A stretch of 64,000 nt of DNA, taken from NCBI RefSeq assembly GCF_016650815.1, contig NZ_JAEKEZ010000006.1, positions 69,501-133,500 on the forward strand, in the 5' to 3' direction. The notes under the pieces were generated by a model. The model was not told where the DNA came from. It worked only from the letters and a program-made list of their open reading frames with translations, and ran no database searches. Position numbers and translations under genes: made by a program. Positions 8,510-15,939 of this stretch are shown piece by piece. Each line of letters starts with the position of its first letter. Positions within the stretch are counted from its first letter, which is position 1. Source of the DNA: Pseudomonas sp. TH31. Its GTDB lineage: Bacteria > Pseudomonadota > Gammaproteobacteria > Pseudomonadales > Pseudomonadaceae.

Positions 8510-9529
8510 ATGGGCTCTCTTAGCAGTCACGCTCAGGAACAGTTCGCCCTCCTGCAGGACGACATGGCCGAGTCGTACAACGTCCAGGATGCATCTCGCC
8601 AGTTCGCTGTCGAGCCGAGCATTGCCCAGGAACTGAACGACAAAATCACCGAGAAATCCGACTTTCTCAGTCGCATCAACGTGGTGCCGGTCAGCGAAAT
8701 CAAAGGCCAAAAGGTGATGATCGGCGTAACTGGCCCCGTGTCCAGCCGCACCAACACCAAGACCACCGATCGCGAAGCCAAAGACTTTAGCGACCTGACC
8801 GGTCTGGACTATGAGCTGTTCCACACCGAATCCGACGTGGGCCTGTCGTTCGCCAAAATCGACAGCTGGGCCAAGTTCCCAGACTTTGCCGATCGCTACA
8901 GCGCGGCGGTGCAACGTCAGATCGCTCTGGATCGCATCATGATCGGCTGGCATGGCACCCACGCGGCACCACAGACCGACATCACCGCAAACCCAATGCT
9001 GCAGGACGTGAACAAGGGCTGGTTGCAAATTGCCCGTGATCAGATCCCGGCGCAGGTTCTCAAGGAAGGCAAAACCGCCGGCAAGATCACCCTCGGCGCC
9101 GGCGGCGACTACGCCAACCTTGACGCCCTGGTGCACGACGTCAAGCAGATGATTGATCCGGTGTTTCGTGATGCCGGCGACCTGATCGCCATCATCGGTA
9201 GCGACCTGCTGGCCAGCGACAAGGGCAAGCTGTACGCCAAGCAAGGCGACACCCCGACCGAGAAAGAGCGCATCGAAGGTGCCCAGGTGATCGCAACTTA
9301 TGGCGGCCTGCCGTCCTTCGTGATCCCGCACTTTCCAGCCACCGGCGTGGTGGTCACCAGTTGGGACAACCTGTCGCTGTACTTCCAGGACAGCAGCTGG
9401 CGCCGTCACCTGATCGAGAACCCGAAGCGCTCCCGCGTCGAGGATTACAACGGCCGCAATGAAGGCTACGTGATCGAGCAACTGGAGAAATTCGCGGCAA
9501 TCGAAGCCGGCAACCTGGAGCTGATCTGA
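8510..9529 (+). CDS. N: Major capsid protein (P2 gpN family)
   Basis: A 339-residue protein, close to P2 gpN (357). The N-terminal part (residues 1-40) is the region removed in P2 on maturation. Motifs such as EKSDFLSRINVVPV, VTGPVSSRTNT and MIGWHGT are typical of P2-type HK97-fold capsids. It is encoded directly after scaffold, and its stop overlaps the ATG of the small terminase gene by one base. Confidence 0.92.
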   Translation: MGSLSSHAQEQFALLQDDMAESYNVQDASRQFAVEPSIAQELNDKITEKSDFLSRINVVPVSEIKGQKVMIGVTGPVSSRTNTKTTDREAKDFSDLTGLDYELFHTESDVGLSFAKIDSWAKFPDFADRYSAAVQRQIALDRIMIGWHGTHAAPQTDITANPMLQDVNKGWLQIARDQIPAQVLKEGKTAGKITLGAGGDYANLDALVHDVKQMIDPVFRDAGDLIAIIGSDLLASDKGKLYAKQGDTPTEKERIEGAQVIATYGGLPSFVIPHFPATGVVVTSWDNLSLYFQDSSWRRHLIENPKRSRVEDYNGRNEGYVIEQLEKFAAIEAGNLELI

Positions 9530-10245
9530 TGAGCATCGCCTTAGCCCACAAGCGGCGTGTTCTCGCACAAGGCCCAACGGCTGAGGCGACAGTCACGCAC
9601 TACAGCTCCACCACCGCCCTGTCCAGCCCTGCGAATGCCCAAAAGCATTTGAAGCTGATGGAAGCCGCACTGGCCCAGGACCTGGAACGCCTGAGCGGTA
9701 TCAAGAGCCTGGACACCCGTCAGCAGCTCAAGCGGGACGAGCTGCTGCCCAAGTACATGGACTATGTAGAGCGCTACCGCGATTCAGGACTGAACCACCC
9801 GAACCCGGTGTTAACCCAGGTCGTGGTCTGGCTGTTCGATACCGTCCAGTTCGAACTTGGCCTGGAAGTGGCGCAATTCGCCATGGCTCAAGACCAGCAG
9901 ATGCCGCCGCGCTTCAAACGGCGCGACGTGCAGACCTTCGTCGCAGACGCGGTGATCGACTGGGCCGAAGCTGAATACAAAGCCAAGCGCAGCCCCGAGC
10001 CCTACGTCAGTGACCTGCTGCCCTTCGTGGATGGCGAGTGGGACCTGTTCGAAGGCATCACAGCGCGCTACCACAAGATGATTGGGCTTCAGGCCATCGA
10101 CGTCCAGGACTGGGCCAAGGCCATCAATCACTTTGAACGCGCCGTGGAGCTGTACCCGGAAATCGGCGTAGGGACGCGCCTGAACAGTGCCCGCAAGGCC
10201 CTGGAAAAACAGCAAAAAGAACAGGCCGATCAGGCCACCGAATAA
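9529..10245 (+). CDS. M: Terminase small subunit (P2 gpM family)
   Basis: A 238-residue protein, similar to P2 gpM (247). It is helical, with NAQKHLKLMEAAL near the N-terminus and PRFKRRDVQTFVADAVIDWAE in the middle, as expected for the cos-binding endonuclease subunit. It works with gpP to cut concatemers at cos. The start is coupled to the capsid stop (TGATG). Confidence 0.88.
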   Translation: MSIALAHKRRVLAQGPTAEATVTHYSSTTALSSPANAQKHLKLMEAALAQDLERLSGIKSLDTRQQLKRDELLPKYMDYVERYRDSGLNHPNPVLTQVVVWLFDTVQFELGLEVAQFAMAQDQQMPPRFKRRDVQTFVADAVIDWAEAEYKAKRSPEPYVSDLLPFVDGEWDLFEGITARYHKMIGLQAIDVQDWAKAINHFERAVELYPEIGVGTRLNSARKALEKQQKEQADQATE

Positions 10246-10341
10246 CCGACTACTCCCCTGCGGGGAACTGTGGAAGTGAGTCGACCATTTATGGCCCGCC
10301 CCACTGCAAACAGTCTCCCCGCCCTATTCGAGTGCCCAGCA

Positions 10342-10803
10342 ATGAGCTTTTCAGGTCGCCCCACCACCTTTGTGGAACGCCAGATTGAGAACGACGGCTT
10401 TTGGCCGGACCTCTCTCTGTCTGAATTCCAGAAGGAATATCGCCTGCCGGCGGAGTACCTGGTGGAGTTGCTGAGCGCTGACATAACCCTGGCCATGATT
10501 GAGGTCAATCGTGATCTGGCCAAGTGCAAAGCCAAGTGGCAGGCCGCTGGCATCACCAACGTAGAGAACGCAGATTCGACGCTGCTGCCTGAGCGTGCCT
10601 TCAAGGTGACGCTGTACAAACGCGCCGTGTATGGCCGCACCAAGGCCAATTCGCTGCCCCAGTTCGCCACCGTCACCCGCAGGGAAAGTGCTGAAAACAC
10701 CGGCAAGGAAGCCCCAGAGCGCCGCGAAACCTTTCTGGAGTTCAGCCAGCAAGCCGTCCGCGCCTTGCAAGGCCGTGGCCGCATTACGGCGGTGTTGCTA
10801 TGA
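10342..10803 (+). CDS. L: Head completion protein (P2 gpL family)
   Basis: A 153-residue protein from ATG 10342 (MSFSGRPTTFV). The frame also allows starts at 10291 and GTG 10270, the latter with GGGGA upstream, giving 177 residues; the shorter form matches my memory of relatives. IENDGFWPDLSLSEF is typical of the family. gpL closes the filled head and joins it to the tail. It overlaps the next gene by 4 bp (ATGA). Confidence 0.82.
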   Translation: MSFSGRPTTFVERQIENDGFWPDLSLSEFQKEYRLPAEYLVELLSADITLAMIEVNRDLAKCKAKWQAAGITNVENADSTLLPERAFKVTLYKRAVYGRTKANSLPQFATVTRRESAENTGKEAPERRETFLEFSQQAVRALQGRGRITAVLL

Positions 10804-11282
10804 GCAAGCCCGTGAAAATCGCGTACCTAGAAATCTCTCCACGGATGACGGGGAAAACCACTCGCCTTTGCGCGCTAGCCAATGACCTTTCCGCCAATGG
10901 GCAGACCGTCATTTACGTCTGTATCCCCAACCTGGCACCGGGCCTACGCAAAAACATGCCCAGAGTCACCGTTTTGGAGGACGGCCAACCGGTGCCTGAC
11001 GGTGTCGACGTGGCAAAAGCCATCTGGCTTTACGACGAGTTCGACCGCCTGACCTCAACGGTCATTCGTGAAGGCGCCCATTACGCAACGACCGCCGCTC
11101 GTCTTCGGCAAGCAGGGGCGCCGGCTCCCGGTGACATCCTCATGGCCTTGATAAAGGCTAATGGCAATCGCCATGAACGTCACTTACTGCCCGCTTTCCT
11201 GTGGGAGTTCATCTGCGATCACCGCCCAACCATGTCTGCCGAACAATTCCGCATGAACATGCTTGGGGAGTTCCTGTCGTGA
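10800..11282 (+). CDS. Small P-loop NTPase-like protein inside the head-tail block
   Basis: A 160-residue protein with Walker A-like PRMTGKTTRL near residue 15 and a clear Walker B, AIWLYDEFDRL, near residue 80. The rest is helical, with a conserved-looking end (MSAEQFRMNMLGEFLS). P2 has no equivalent between L and R. It is coupled on both sides (ATGA at 10800, GTGA at 11279), so it is part of the late operon and not a loose insertion. Function unknown; compare the 97-residue P-loop protein at 1964. Confidence 0.65.
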   Translation: MSKPVKIAYLEISPRMTGKTTRLCALANDLSANGQTVIYVCIPNLAPGLRKNMPRVTVLEDGQPVPDGVDVAKAIWLYDEFDRLTSTVIREGAHYATTAARLRQAGAPAPGDILMALIKANGNRHERHLLPAFLWEFICDHRPTMSAEQFRMNMLGEFLS

Positions 11283-11722
11283 TCAAGCTCCGCGCCCTCA
11301 CCACGTACCTGGTCGAACGCCGCCTGGTCGAATCTGAGCAGCTCGACAGCTGGACCAACCAAGTCAATCTGCAACTGATCTGGAAACCCGATGTCGGCGG
11401 CTTGCGCATGGGTGATATGCGCTACAGCGCCACGATCGCCCTGGAGCGTTTCGCCGATCACCCGGGGCGCCTCATGGCGCTGGTGGGTAGCTGGCTTGAA
11501 ACCAATGACCAGGACCGCGACGAACTCCCGGCACCGCAATTCGATATCGCCATGCTCGACAACGATCTGGCCGACGTAGATATCACCCTGGAATTCAACG
11601 AGCCGCAGTACCTGGCCGAAGATCCAGACGGTGAGATCGAGGCGTTCGGCAAGACCTGGGCGTTCGTGCCGTTCGATCTGTGGACCGCTGAACATGGCGA
11701 GGTGACCAGCAGTGGCCGCTAG
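11279..11722 (+). CDS. R: Tail completion protein (P2 gpR family)
   Basis: A 147-residue protein from GTG 11279, overlapping the previous stop (GTGA). IKLRALTTYLVE, LQLIWKPDVGGLRMGDMRY and PFDLWTAE fit the P2 gpR tail terminator family, which caps the sheath/tube and links to the head. It is followed by gpS with an 11-bp overlap. Confidence 0.85.
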   Translation: MIKLRALTTYLVERRLVESEQLDSWTNQVNLQLIWKPDVGGLRMGDMRYSATIALERFADHPGRLMALVGSWLETNDQDRDELPAPQFDIAMLDNDLADVDITLEFNEPQYLAEDPDGEIEAFGKTWAFVPFDLWTAEHGEVTSSGR

Positions 11723-12392
11723 TCCGCTCGACCTCGATGTCAGGGGACTGCTCAACGTCGACGCCCAACTGGCGTTGCTTGAACTTTCGCCCCAGTTACG
11801 CCGGCGACTGCTGAATAACGTCACCAAGCGCGTTCGGACCATGAGCCGCAAGCGGGTGCGCGAGCAGACAAACGTCGACGGCTCGCCATTCGCCCCGCGT
11901 AAGACACCGGTCAAGGGCAAAAAGAAGATGGAAGCCGGCCTGGCCAAGCTGCTGCAGGTCACCCGCGTCAGTTCGGATGAAGCGGAGCTGGGCTGGAAAA
12001 ACGCCCTGACCCGCTGGGTTGCCTCCCAACAGCACAACGGCGTCAGCGAGCGGCGTACCGCTGCACAGATGAGGCGCTGGAACAAAGTCCCGCCGGGTAT
12101 CGCCTGCACCGACAAACAAGCCAAGCGCCTGCGCCGGCTGGGATTCCGCACCCGGCAGAAGGGCAAAAAGAGTCTGACCAGGCCGTCAGTCGCGTGGATT
12201 CAAGAACACGTGAACTACGCCAAAGCCGGTTTGCTGATCCGTATTTTGAACGACGAACGAATCGAGTCCGCAGGCGCGCAAAGCTGGGACATCCCCCTGC
12301 CAAAACGTCAGTTCCTCGGCGTAGAGACCGGTAACGAAACCCGCGAGCTGGTTAACCAGGTCTTTCAACAAATCCTTAATTCACCCCGCTAA
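11712..12392 (+). CDS. S: Tail completion / virion morphogenesis protein (P2 gpS family)
   Basis: A 226-residue protein from GTG 11712. It is basic, with VDGSPFAPRKTPVKGKKKM typical of the phage virion morphogenesis (gpS) family. It is longer than P2 gpS (150 residues), with the extra part in the C-terminal half, as in HP1-like phages. With gpR it completes the tail before joining to the head. Confidence 0.85.
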   Translation: MAASPLDLDVRGLLNVDAQLALLELSPQLRRRLLNNVTKRVRTMSRKRVREQTNVDGSPFAPRKTPVKGKKKMEAGLAKLLQVTRVSSDEAELGWKNALTRWVASQQHNGVSERRTAAQMRRWNKVPPGIACTDKQAKRLRRLGFRTRQKGKKSLTRPSVAWIQEHVNYAKAGLLIRILNDERIESAGAQSWDIPLPKRQFLGVETGNETRELVNQVFQQILNSPR

Positions 12393-12403
12393 CGAGGCAC
12401 AAC

Positions 12404-13530
12404 ATGGCACTTGGCAAAGTCAGCGTTAACAATCTCAATCTGGGCCAAGGCGCCGTCACTGAGATCGAACGCTATTTCCTGTTCATTGGTCCTGGTCCGA
12501 AAACCAGCCCAAAAAACATCGGCAAACTGATCCCGCTCAACACTGACAGCGATCTGGATGCCGCCCTGGGCGTTGGTGCCAGTGACCTGAAAACCCAGAT
12601 CACTGCAGCACGCTTGAACGGCGGTGACCGGTGGGCGTGTCTGGCGGCGCCGATCCTCGCCGATAGTGACTGGCGCACGGCGCTGGAGGCCTGCCAGCAA
12701 CAGGGCTTCTCCGTCGAGGCGGCAGTTATCACCCAGCCCGTGACCAAAGGCGACGAGCTGGCCGCCATGCACGACGCGGCCATTTCGGTAAACAACGTCT
12801 ACGGGCGCCGCATCTTCGTCACGGCCGCAACCGCTGGCATTACGCAGCTGCAATCCTGGTCGGAATATCTGGTGGAGCAGAAGGCAATCACCGACGGCCT
12901 GGCCGCTCCCCGAGTGCTGGTGGTTCCGCAGCTCCACGGCAATGACCTGGGCGTGTTGGCCGGTCGCCTGGCAAACGCTGCCGTGAGCATCGCAGACAGC
13001 CCCATGCGTGTGGCCACCGGTGCCGTCCTGGGCCTGGGCAGCGTGCCGGTGGACAAGGACAGTATCCCGCTGCCGTCCTCGATCCGCGCCGAACTGGATA
13101 AAGCGCGCTTTTCCGTCTCGCAGACCTACCCCGACTACCGGGCGTGTACTGGGGCGACGGCAACATGCTGGACACCCCCGCGAGCGACTACCAGGTAATC
13201 GAATACCTGCGCCTGGCGGACAAAGCTGCACGCCTGGTACGTCCCCTGCTGATCCGCCGTGTGGCCGATCGCCGCTTGAACAGCACCCCCAACAGCATGG
13301 CCGTGAACGTCAACGCGCTGATGGCCCCGCTGCGTCAGATGGCCAAGTCGGTGAAGTTCGCCGGCCAGGTGTTCCCGGGCGAGATCGAATCGCCGAAAGA
13401 CGGCGACATCGTGCTGACCTGGAAGAGCAAAACCGCCGTCGAGGCGTACATAAAGCTCAAGCCCCACAACTGCCCGAAAGACCTCACGGCGAACATCGCC
13501 CTGGACCTTTCCAACGACGATTCGGAGTAA
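12404..13530 (+). pseudogene. FI: Tail sheath protein, frame broken by one missing base
   Basis: Two adjoining frames together encode one sheath protein: 12404 to about 13137 and from about 13138 to 13530. Adding one base in CCGGG at 13138-13142 restores the junction as SQTYPDYPGVYWGDGNML and gives 375 residues (P2 gpFI has 396). The N-terminal part has NNLNLGQGAVTEIERYFLFIGPG; the C-terminal part has ADRRLNSTPNSMAVNVNAL. The sheath contracts to drive the tube through the envelope. The gene is probably intact in the organism (see the frameshift finding); as written, the product stops early. Confidence 0.87.
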
Positions 13531-13536
13531 CCCCCC

Positions 13537-13986
13537 ATGTCACGTATTGGCGGCAAGAACTTTGACGTGAACCTGGGTGATCTGCAGGTACACGTTGAAA
13601 ACTGCACCCTGGACATCACCGACAACAGCAAAACCGCACAGACCCGGGGCGTACCTGACGGCTACGTCGACGGCGACGTGGCGGCCGCTGGCGACCTGGA
13701 GCTGGACTCCACCAACTTCAATCTGTTGATCGAAGCGGCCCGCAGCGCCGGCAGCTTTCGCAAGCTGGAAGCCTTCGACGTTGTGTTCTTTGCCAAGGCT
13801 GGCGACGAGGAACTGCGCATTGAGGCCTTCGGCTGCAAATTGAAGGTCTCCAGCCTTCTGGCCATCGACCCCAAGGGCGGCGAGAAGACCAAGCACAAGG
13901 TGCCGTTTGAAGTCACCAGTCCGGACTTTATCCGTATCAACGGCGTGCCGTACCTGGATGCCTCTGAGATTGAGGGCATTAGCTGA
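13537..13986 (+). CDS. FII: Tail tube protein (DUF2597-like)
   Basis: A 149-residue protein 6 bp after the sheath. MSRIGGKNFDVNLGDLQVHV and GVPDGYVDGDVAAAGDLELD match the HP1/K139-type tube proteins (DUF2597, recalled from family knowledge). Location directly after the sheath supports the role. The tube is the inner channel for DNA passage. Confidence 0.82.
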   Translation: MSRIGGKNFDVNLGDLQVHVENCTLDITDNSKTAQTRGVPDGYVDGDVAAAGDLELDSTNFNLLIEAARSAGSFRKLEAFDVVFFAKAGDEELRIEAFGCKLKVSSLLAIDPKGGEKTKHKVPFEVTSPDFIRINGVPYLDASEIEGIS

Positions 13987-14198
13987 TGGGCGATTGGCTT
14001 GACGACGCCAAGGCGATCGAAGAGCAGGAGCGCGAGCGGTCGATTCAGGCCCTGCGCGCCCGCCCACGCCCCTCGGGGCCGAGCCGCAGCCATTGCCTTG
14101 ACTGTGATAGCGCGATCCCAGCAATGCGACAGGCCCACGGCGGGATTGTCCGCTGTACACCGTGCGAGACCACTTTCGAGAAAGGAAACCGCCGATGA
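13986..14198 (+). CDS. Small TraR/DksA-type zinc-finger protein
   Basis: A 70-residue protein starting on the last base of the tube gene stop (TGATG). Four cysteines in HCLDCDSAI...IVRCTPCETTF give the C-x2-C...C-x2-C finger of the TraR/DksA group. Phage-borne TraR-like proteins can bind the RNA polymerase secondary channel and mimic DksA plus ppGpp. The N-terminal acidic coiled region (DDAKAIEEQERER) fits. It overlaps the next gene (ATGA). Confidence 0.75.
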   Translation: MGDWLDDAKAIEEQERERSIQALRARPRPSGPSRSHCLDCDSAIPAMRQAHGGIVRCTPCETTFEKGNRR

Positions 14199-14524
14199 CC
14201 AACAGTCTACGGCCAAACCGCAGTGACGCACGTTCAGAGTCCGGCCGTCTGGCCGGCTTGGAGCAAAGCATGGCAGTCATACAACACCGCCTGACCCACA
14301 TGGAAAACCGGCATGAGTCGGTGCCGATCCGGGTCACCAAACTGGAACAACAGTTTGAACACATGTCTGGCCAGCTGTCGGAACTCAACAAGGGCCAACA
14401 GAAGCTGACCAGTGTGGTATCCGGCATAGGCAACAAGATCACCTGGGCGCTTGCCGTCGCCAGCACGCTGTGGGCCATTTTGCAGATGTTCGGCCCGGTG
14501 CTATTGCGGGTGCTGCTGCCATGA
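14195..14524 (+). CDS. Coiled-coil protein with C-terminal membrane segment, putative holin
   Basis: A 109-residue protein from ATG 14195. The central part (residues about 20-80) looks like a coiled coil (LEQSMAVIQHRLTHME...LEQQFEHMSGQLSEL), followed by one membrane helix (about 85-105, WALAVASTLWAILQMFGPVLL). This layout resembles XhlA-type holin-associated proteins. It lies directly before lysozyme, overlapping it (ATGA). Holin function is inferred from position and topology. Confidence 0.6.
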   Translation: MTNSLRPNRSDARSESGRLAGLEQSMAVIQHRLTHMENRHESVPIRVTKLEQQFEHMSGQLSELNKGQQKLTSVVSGIGNKITWALAVASTLWAILQMFGPVLLRVLLP

Positions 14525-14988
14525 ATCTGCGCCAGAAGATCGCCATCGGCGCACTGACTGGCAGCCTGGGCATGACCGGCGCCCTGGTGACCTGGTTTGA
14601 AGGTCGCTCCCTGGTCGCCTACGCGGACCCGGTGGGCATCCCGACCATCTGCGACGGCATCACCCTGGGCGTGTCCCTGGGCAACGTGGCCACGCCTGCC
14701 CAGTGCGACAAGTTGCTGGAACGGGAACTGAGTATCGCCCTGGCGGCGGTGGATCGACAGGTACGCGTCCCGTTACCCGAAACCCGCCGCGCCGCCCTTG
14801 GTTCCTTTGTTTACAACATCGGGGAAAGCCAGTTCGCCCGCTCCACGCTGCTGCGCAAGTTGAATGCCGGCAACGCCCTGGGCGCCTGTGCCGAGCTGAG
14901 CCGCTGGATCTATGCCGGCGGCAAACGCCTGGCCGGTCTGGTCAAGCGCCGAGCGGCCGAGCGCGAATTATGCGAGGTGGGTTTGTGA
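14521..14988 (+). CDS. Lysozyme (GH24 endolysin, likely SAR type)
   Basis: A 155-residue protein. Residues 6-25 form a weakly hydrophobic, Gly/Ala-rich signal-anchor (IAIGALTGSLGMTGALVTW), as in the SAR endolysin R21. The catalytic triad of the T4/P21 lysozyme family is seen as E27 (FEGRSL), D36 (AYADPVG) and T42 (IPT). C44 and other Cys may help control activity. It cuts peptidoglycan in host lysis. It overlaps the genes on both sides. Confidence 0.88.
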   Translation: MNLRQKIAIGALTGSLGMTGALVTWFEGRSLVAYADPVGIPTICDGITLGVSLGNVATPAQCDKLLERELSIALAAVDRQVRVPLPETRRAALGSFVYNIGESQFARSTLLRKLNAGNALGACAELSRWIYAGGKRLAGLVKRRAAERELCEVGL

Positions 14989-15443
14989 TGCTGCGTGACG
15001 CCTTGTTTCCGGTGTTGGTGTGTCTGGTTGCCTGGATCGGTTTCGACATCCTGGTTGGCCAACGCGACATCGCCCGTGCAGAGCGCGACAGCGCCCAGCT
15101 TGAAGTGAACGGCCTACGTGAAGCGGCCCGCATCAGCGGCCAGATGTTGGCCGACCGTGACGCTATCGACCTTCAACGCACCCAGGAACTGAACCATGAC
15201 CTCACCAAAAACCGTGGCTTGCGCCGCGATGTTGACGACGGCGTTAAGCGGTTGCCAGTCAAAGCCACCTGCAGCGCCCCCACCTCCGTCAAGGCCAGCG
15301 CCGGCGGCCTGGCTGATGCTGGACCCGCCGAACTCGCAGCAGACGCTCGATCGGATTATTTCACCCTCAGAGATCAGCTTGCCCTCAGTAAGCAAATGAT
15401 CCTGGGCCTTCAAGACCATGTGCGCCGGATTTGCCTGCGCTGA
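14988..15443 (+). CDS. Rz-like spanin, inner-membrane subunit
   Basis: A 151-residue protein from ATG 14988, overlapping the lysozyme stop (TGATG; a GTG at 14985 is also in frame). An N-terminal membrane anchor (DALFPVLVCLVAWIGFDILVG) is followed by a long polar, helical periplasmic part rich in Arg/Glu/Ala. The overlapping lipoprotein gene at 15196 identifies the pair as Rz/Rz1, which disrupts the outer membrane in the last step of lysis. Confidence 0.8.
   Translation: MLRDALFPVLVCLVAWIGFDILVGQRDIARAERDSAQLEVNGLREAARISGQMLADRDAIDLQRTQELNHDLTKNRGLRRDVDDGVKRLPVKATCSAPTSVKASAGGLADAGPAELAADARSDYFTLRDQLALSKQMILGLQDHVRRICLR
15196..15399 (+). CDS. Rz1-like spanin, outer-membrane lipoprotein nested in Rz
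   Basis: A 67-residue protein wholly inside the Rz gene in another frame. It has a short signal peptide ending in the lipobox LSGC (Cys19), then a proline-rich segment (SKPPAAPPPPSRPAP), the standard Rz1 design. The mature lipoprotein would sit in the outer membrane and contact Rz. Confidence 0.78.
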   Translation: MTSPKTVACAAMLTTALSGCQSKPPAAPPPPSRPAPAAWLMLDPPNSQQTLDRIISPSEISLPSVSK

Positions 15444-15481
15444 ATCACCCCACTTTCAACCCATGAACGGAGCAACACCCC

Positions 15482-15769
15482 ATGACCGATAAACGCGATA
15501 TCACCCTGGAAGTAGGCGAAAAGGAATTCACCTTTGAGCTGACCCCGCAGGACGTCACCAAGTACTTCAACGCCGTGAACCAGAACAACAAAGTGGCGCC
15601 GGCGAACAACCTGTTGGTGAGCACCGTTAAGCAAGAAGAGCGCGCCACCCTCAAGTCTTTGTTGGGCAATCCGGTGTTGGTCATGCAACTGGCCGGTGCA
15701 CTCCTGGAAGAGTACGGCCCGGACGTTGAAATCACCGTAAAAAAGCCCTCGACCACGCCGAACGACTGA
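15482..15769 (+). CDS. E: Tail assembly chaperone (P2 gpE-like)
   Basis: A 95-residue protein that starts the tail block after lysis. KEFTFELTPQDVTKYFNA resembles the gpE-type tail chaperone. In P2 the E gene is extended by a -1 frameshift to E+E'. Here the motif A-AAA-AAG lies in the right phase at 15739-15745 near the end of the gene, directly before the tape measure gene, as expected. Both products help load and size the tape measure. Confidence 0.82.
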   Translation: MTDKRDITLEVGEKEFTFELTPQDVTKYFNAVNQNNKVAPANNLLVSTVKQEERATLKSLLGNPVLVMQLAGALLEEYGPDVEITVKKPSTTPND

Positions 15770-15933
15770 CGGAAAACGGACTTGGCCAACTGGTAGCCCT
15801 GGCCAATCGCTGGCTACCAGGTGCAGAGCCCACCTCCGAGGTGATGGGCACGGCCAAGTGGCTGGAGGACGAACACTGGCGACGGATGGAAATCGCCATT
15901 GCTAACGGCATCGCCCACGCACTGAACGGATAA
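15739..15933 (+). CDS. E' extension reached by -1 frameshift at A-AAA-AAG
   Basis: After slipping at 15739-15745 the -1 frame stays open to TAA 15931-15933 and adds about 63 codons (ALDHAERLTENG...HWRRMEIAIANG). The full E+E' product would have 150 residues, compared with 142 in P2. There is no start codon with a ribosome site of its own, which supports frameshifted and not independent translation. The tape measure starts 6 bp after the stop. Confidence 0.72.
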   Translation, partial: KKALDHAERLTENGLGQLVALANRWLPGAEPTSEVMGTAKWLEDEHWRRMEIAIANGIAHALNG

Positions 15934-15939
15934 ACACCC

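Noticed and set aside
7745..9577. Long open frame on the minus strand (610 codons)
   Set aside because: It is antisense to the scaffold and capsid genes, both strongly supported; long antisense frames are common in GC-rich DNA.
12404..13530. Prophage judged defective because sheath, gpJ and tape measure frames are broken
   Set aside because: Host genes show the same kind of break, each repaired by one base in a run; a sequencing cause is more likely, so inactivity of the prophage cannot be concluded.
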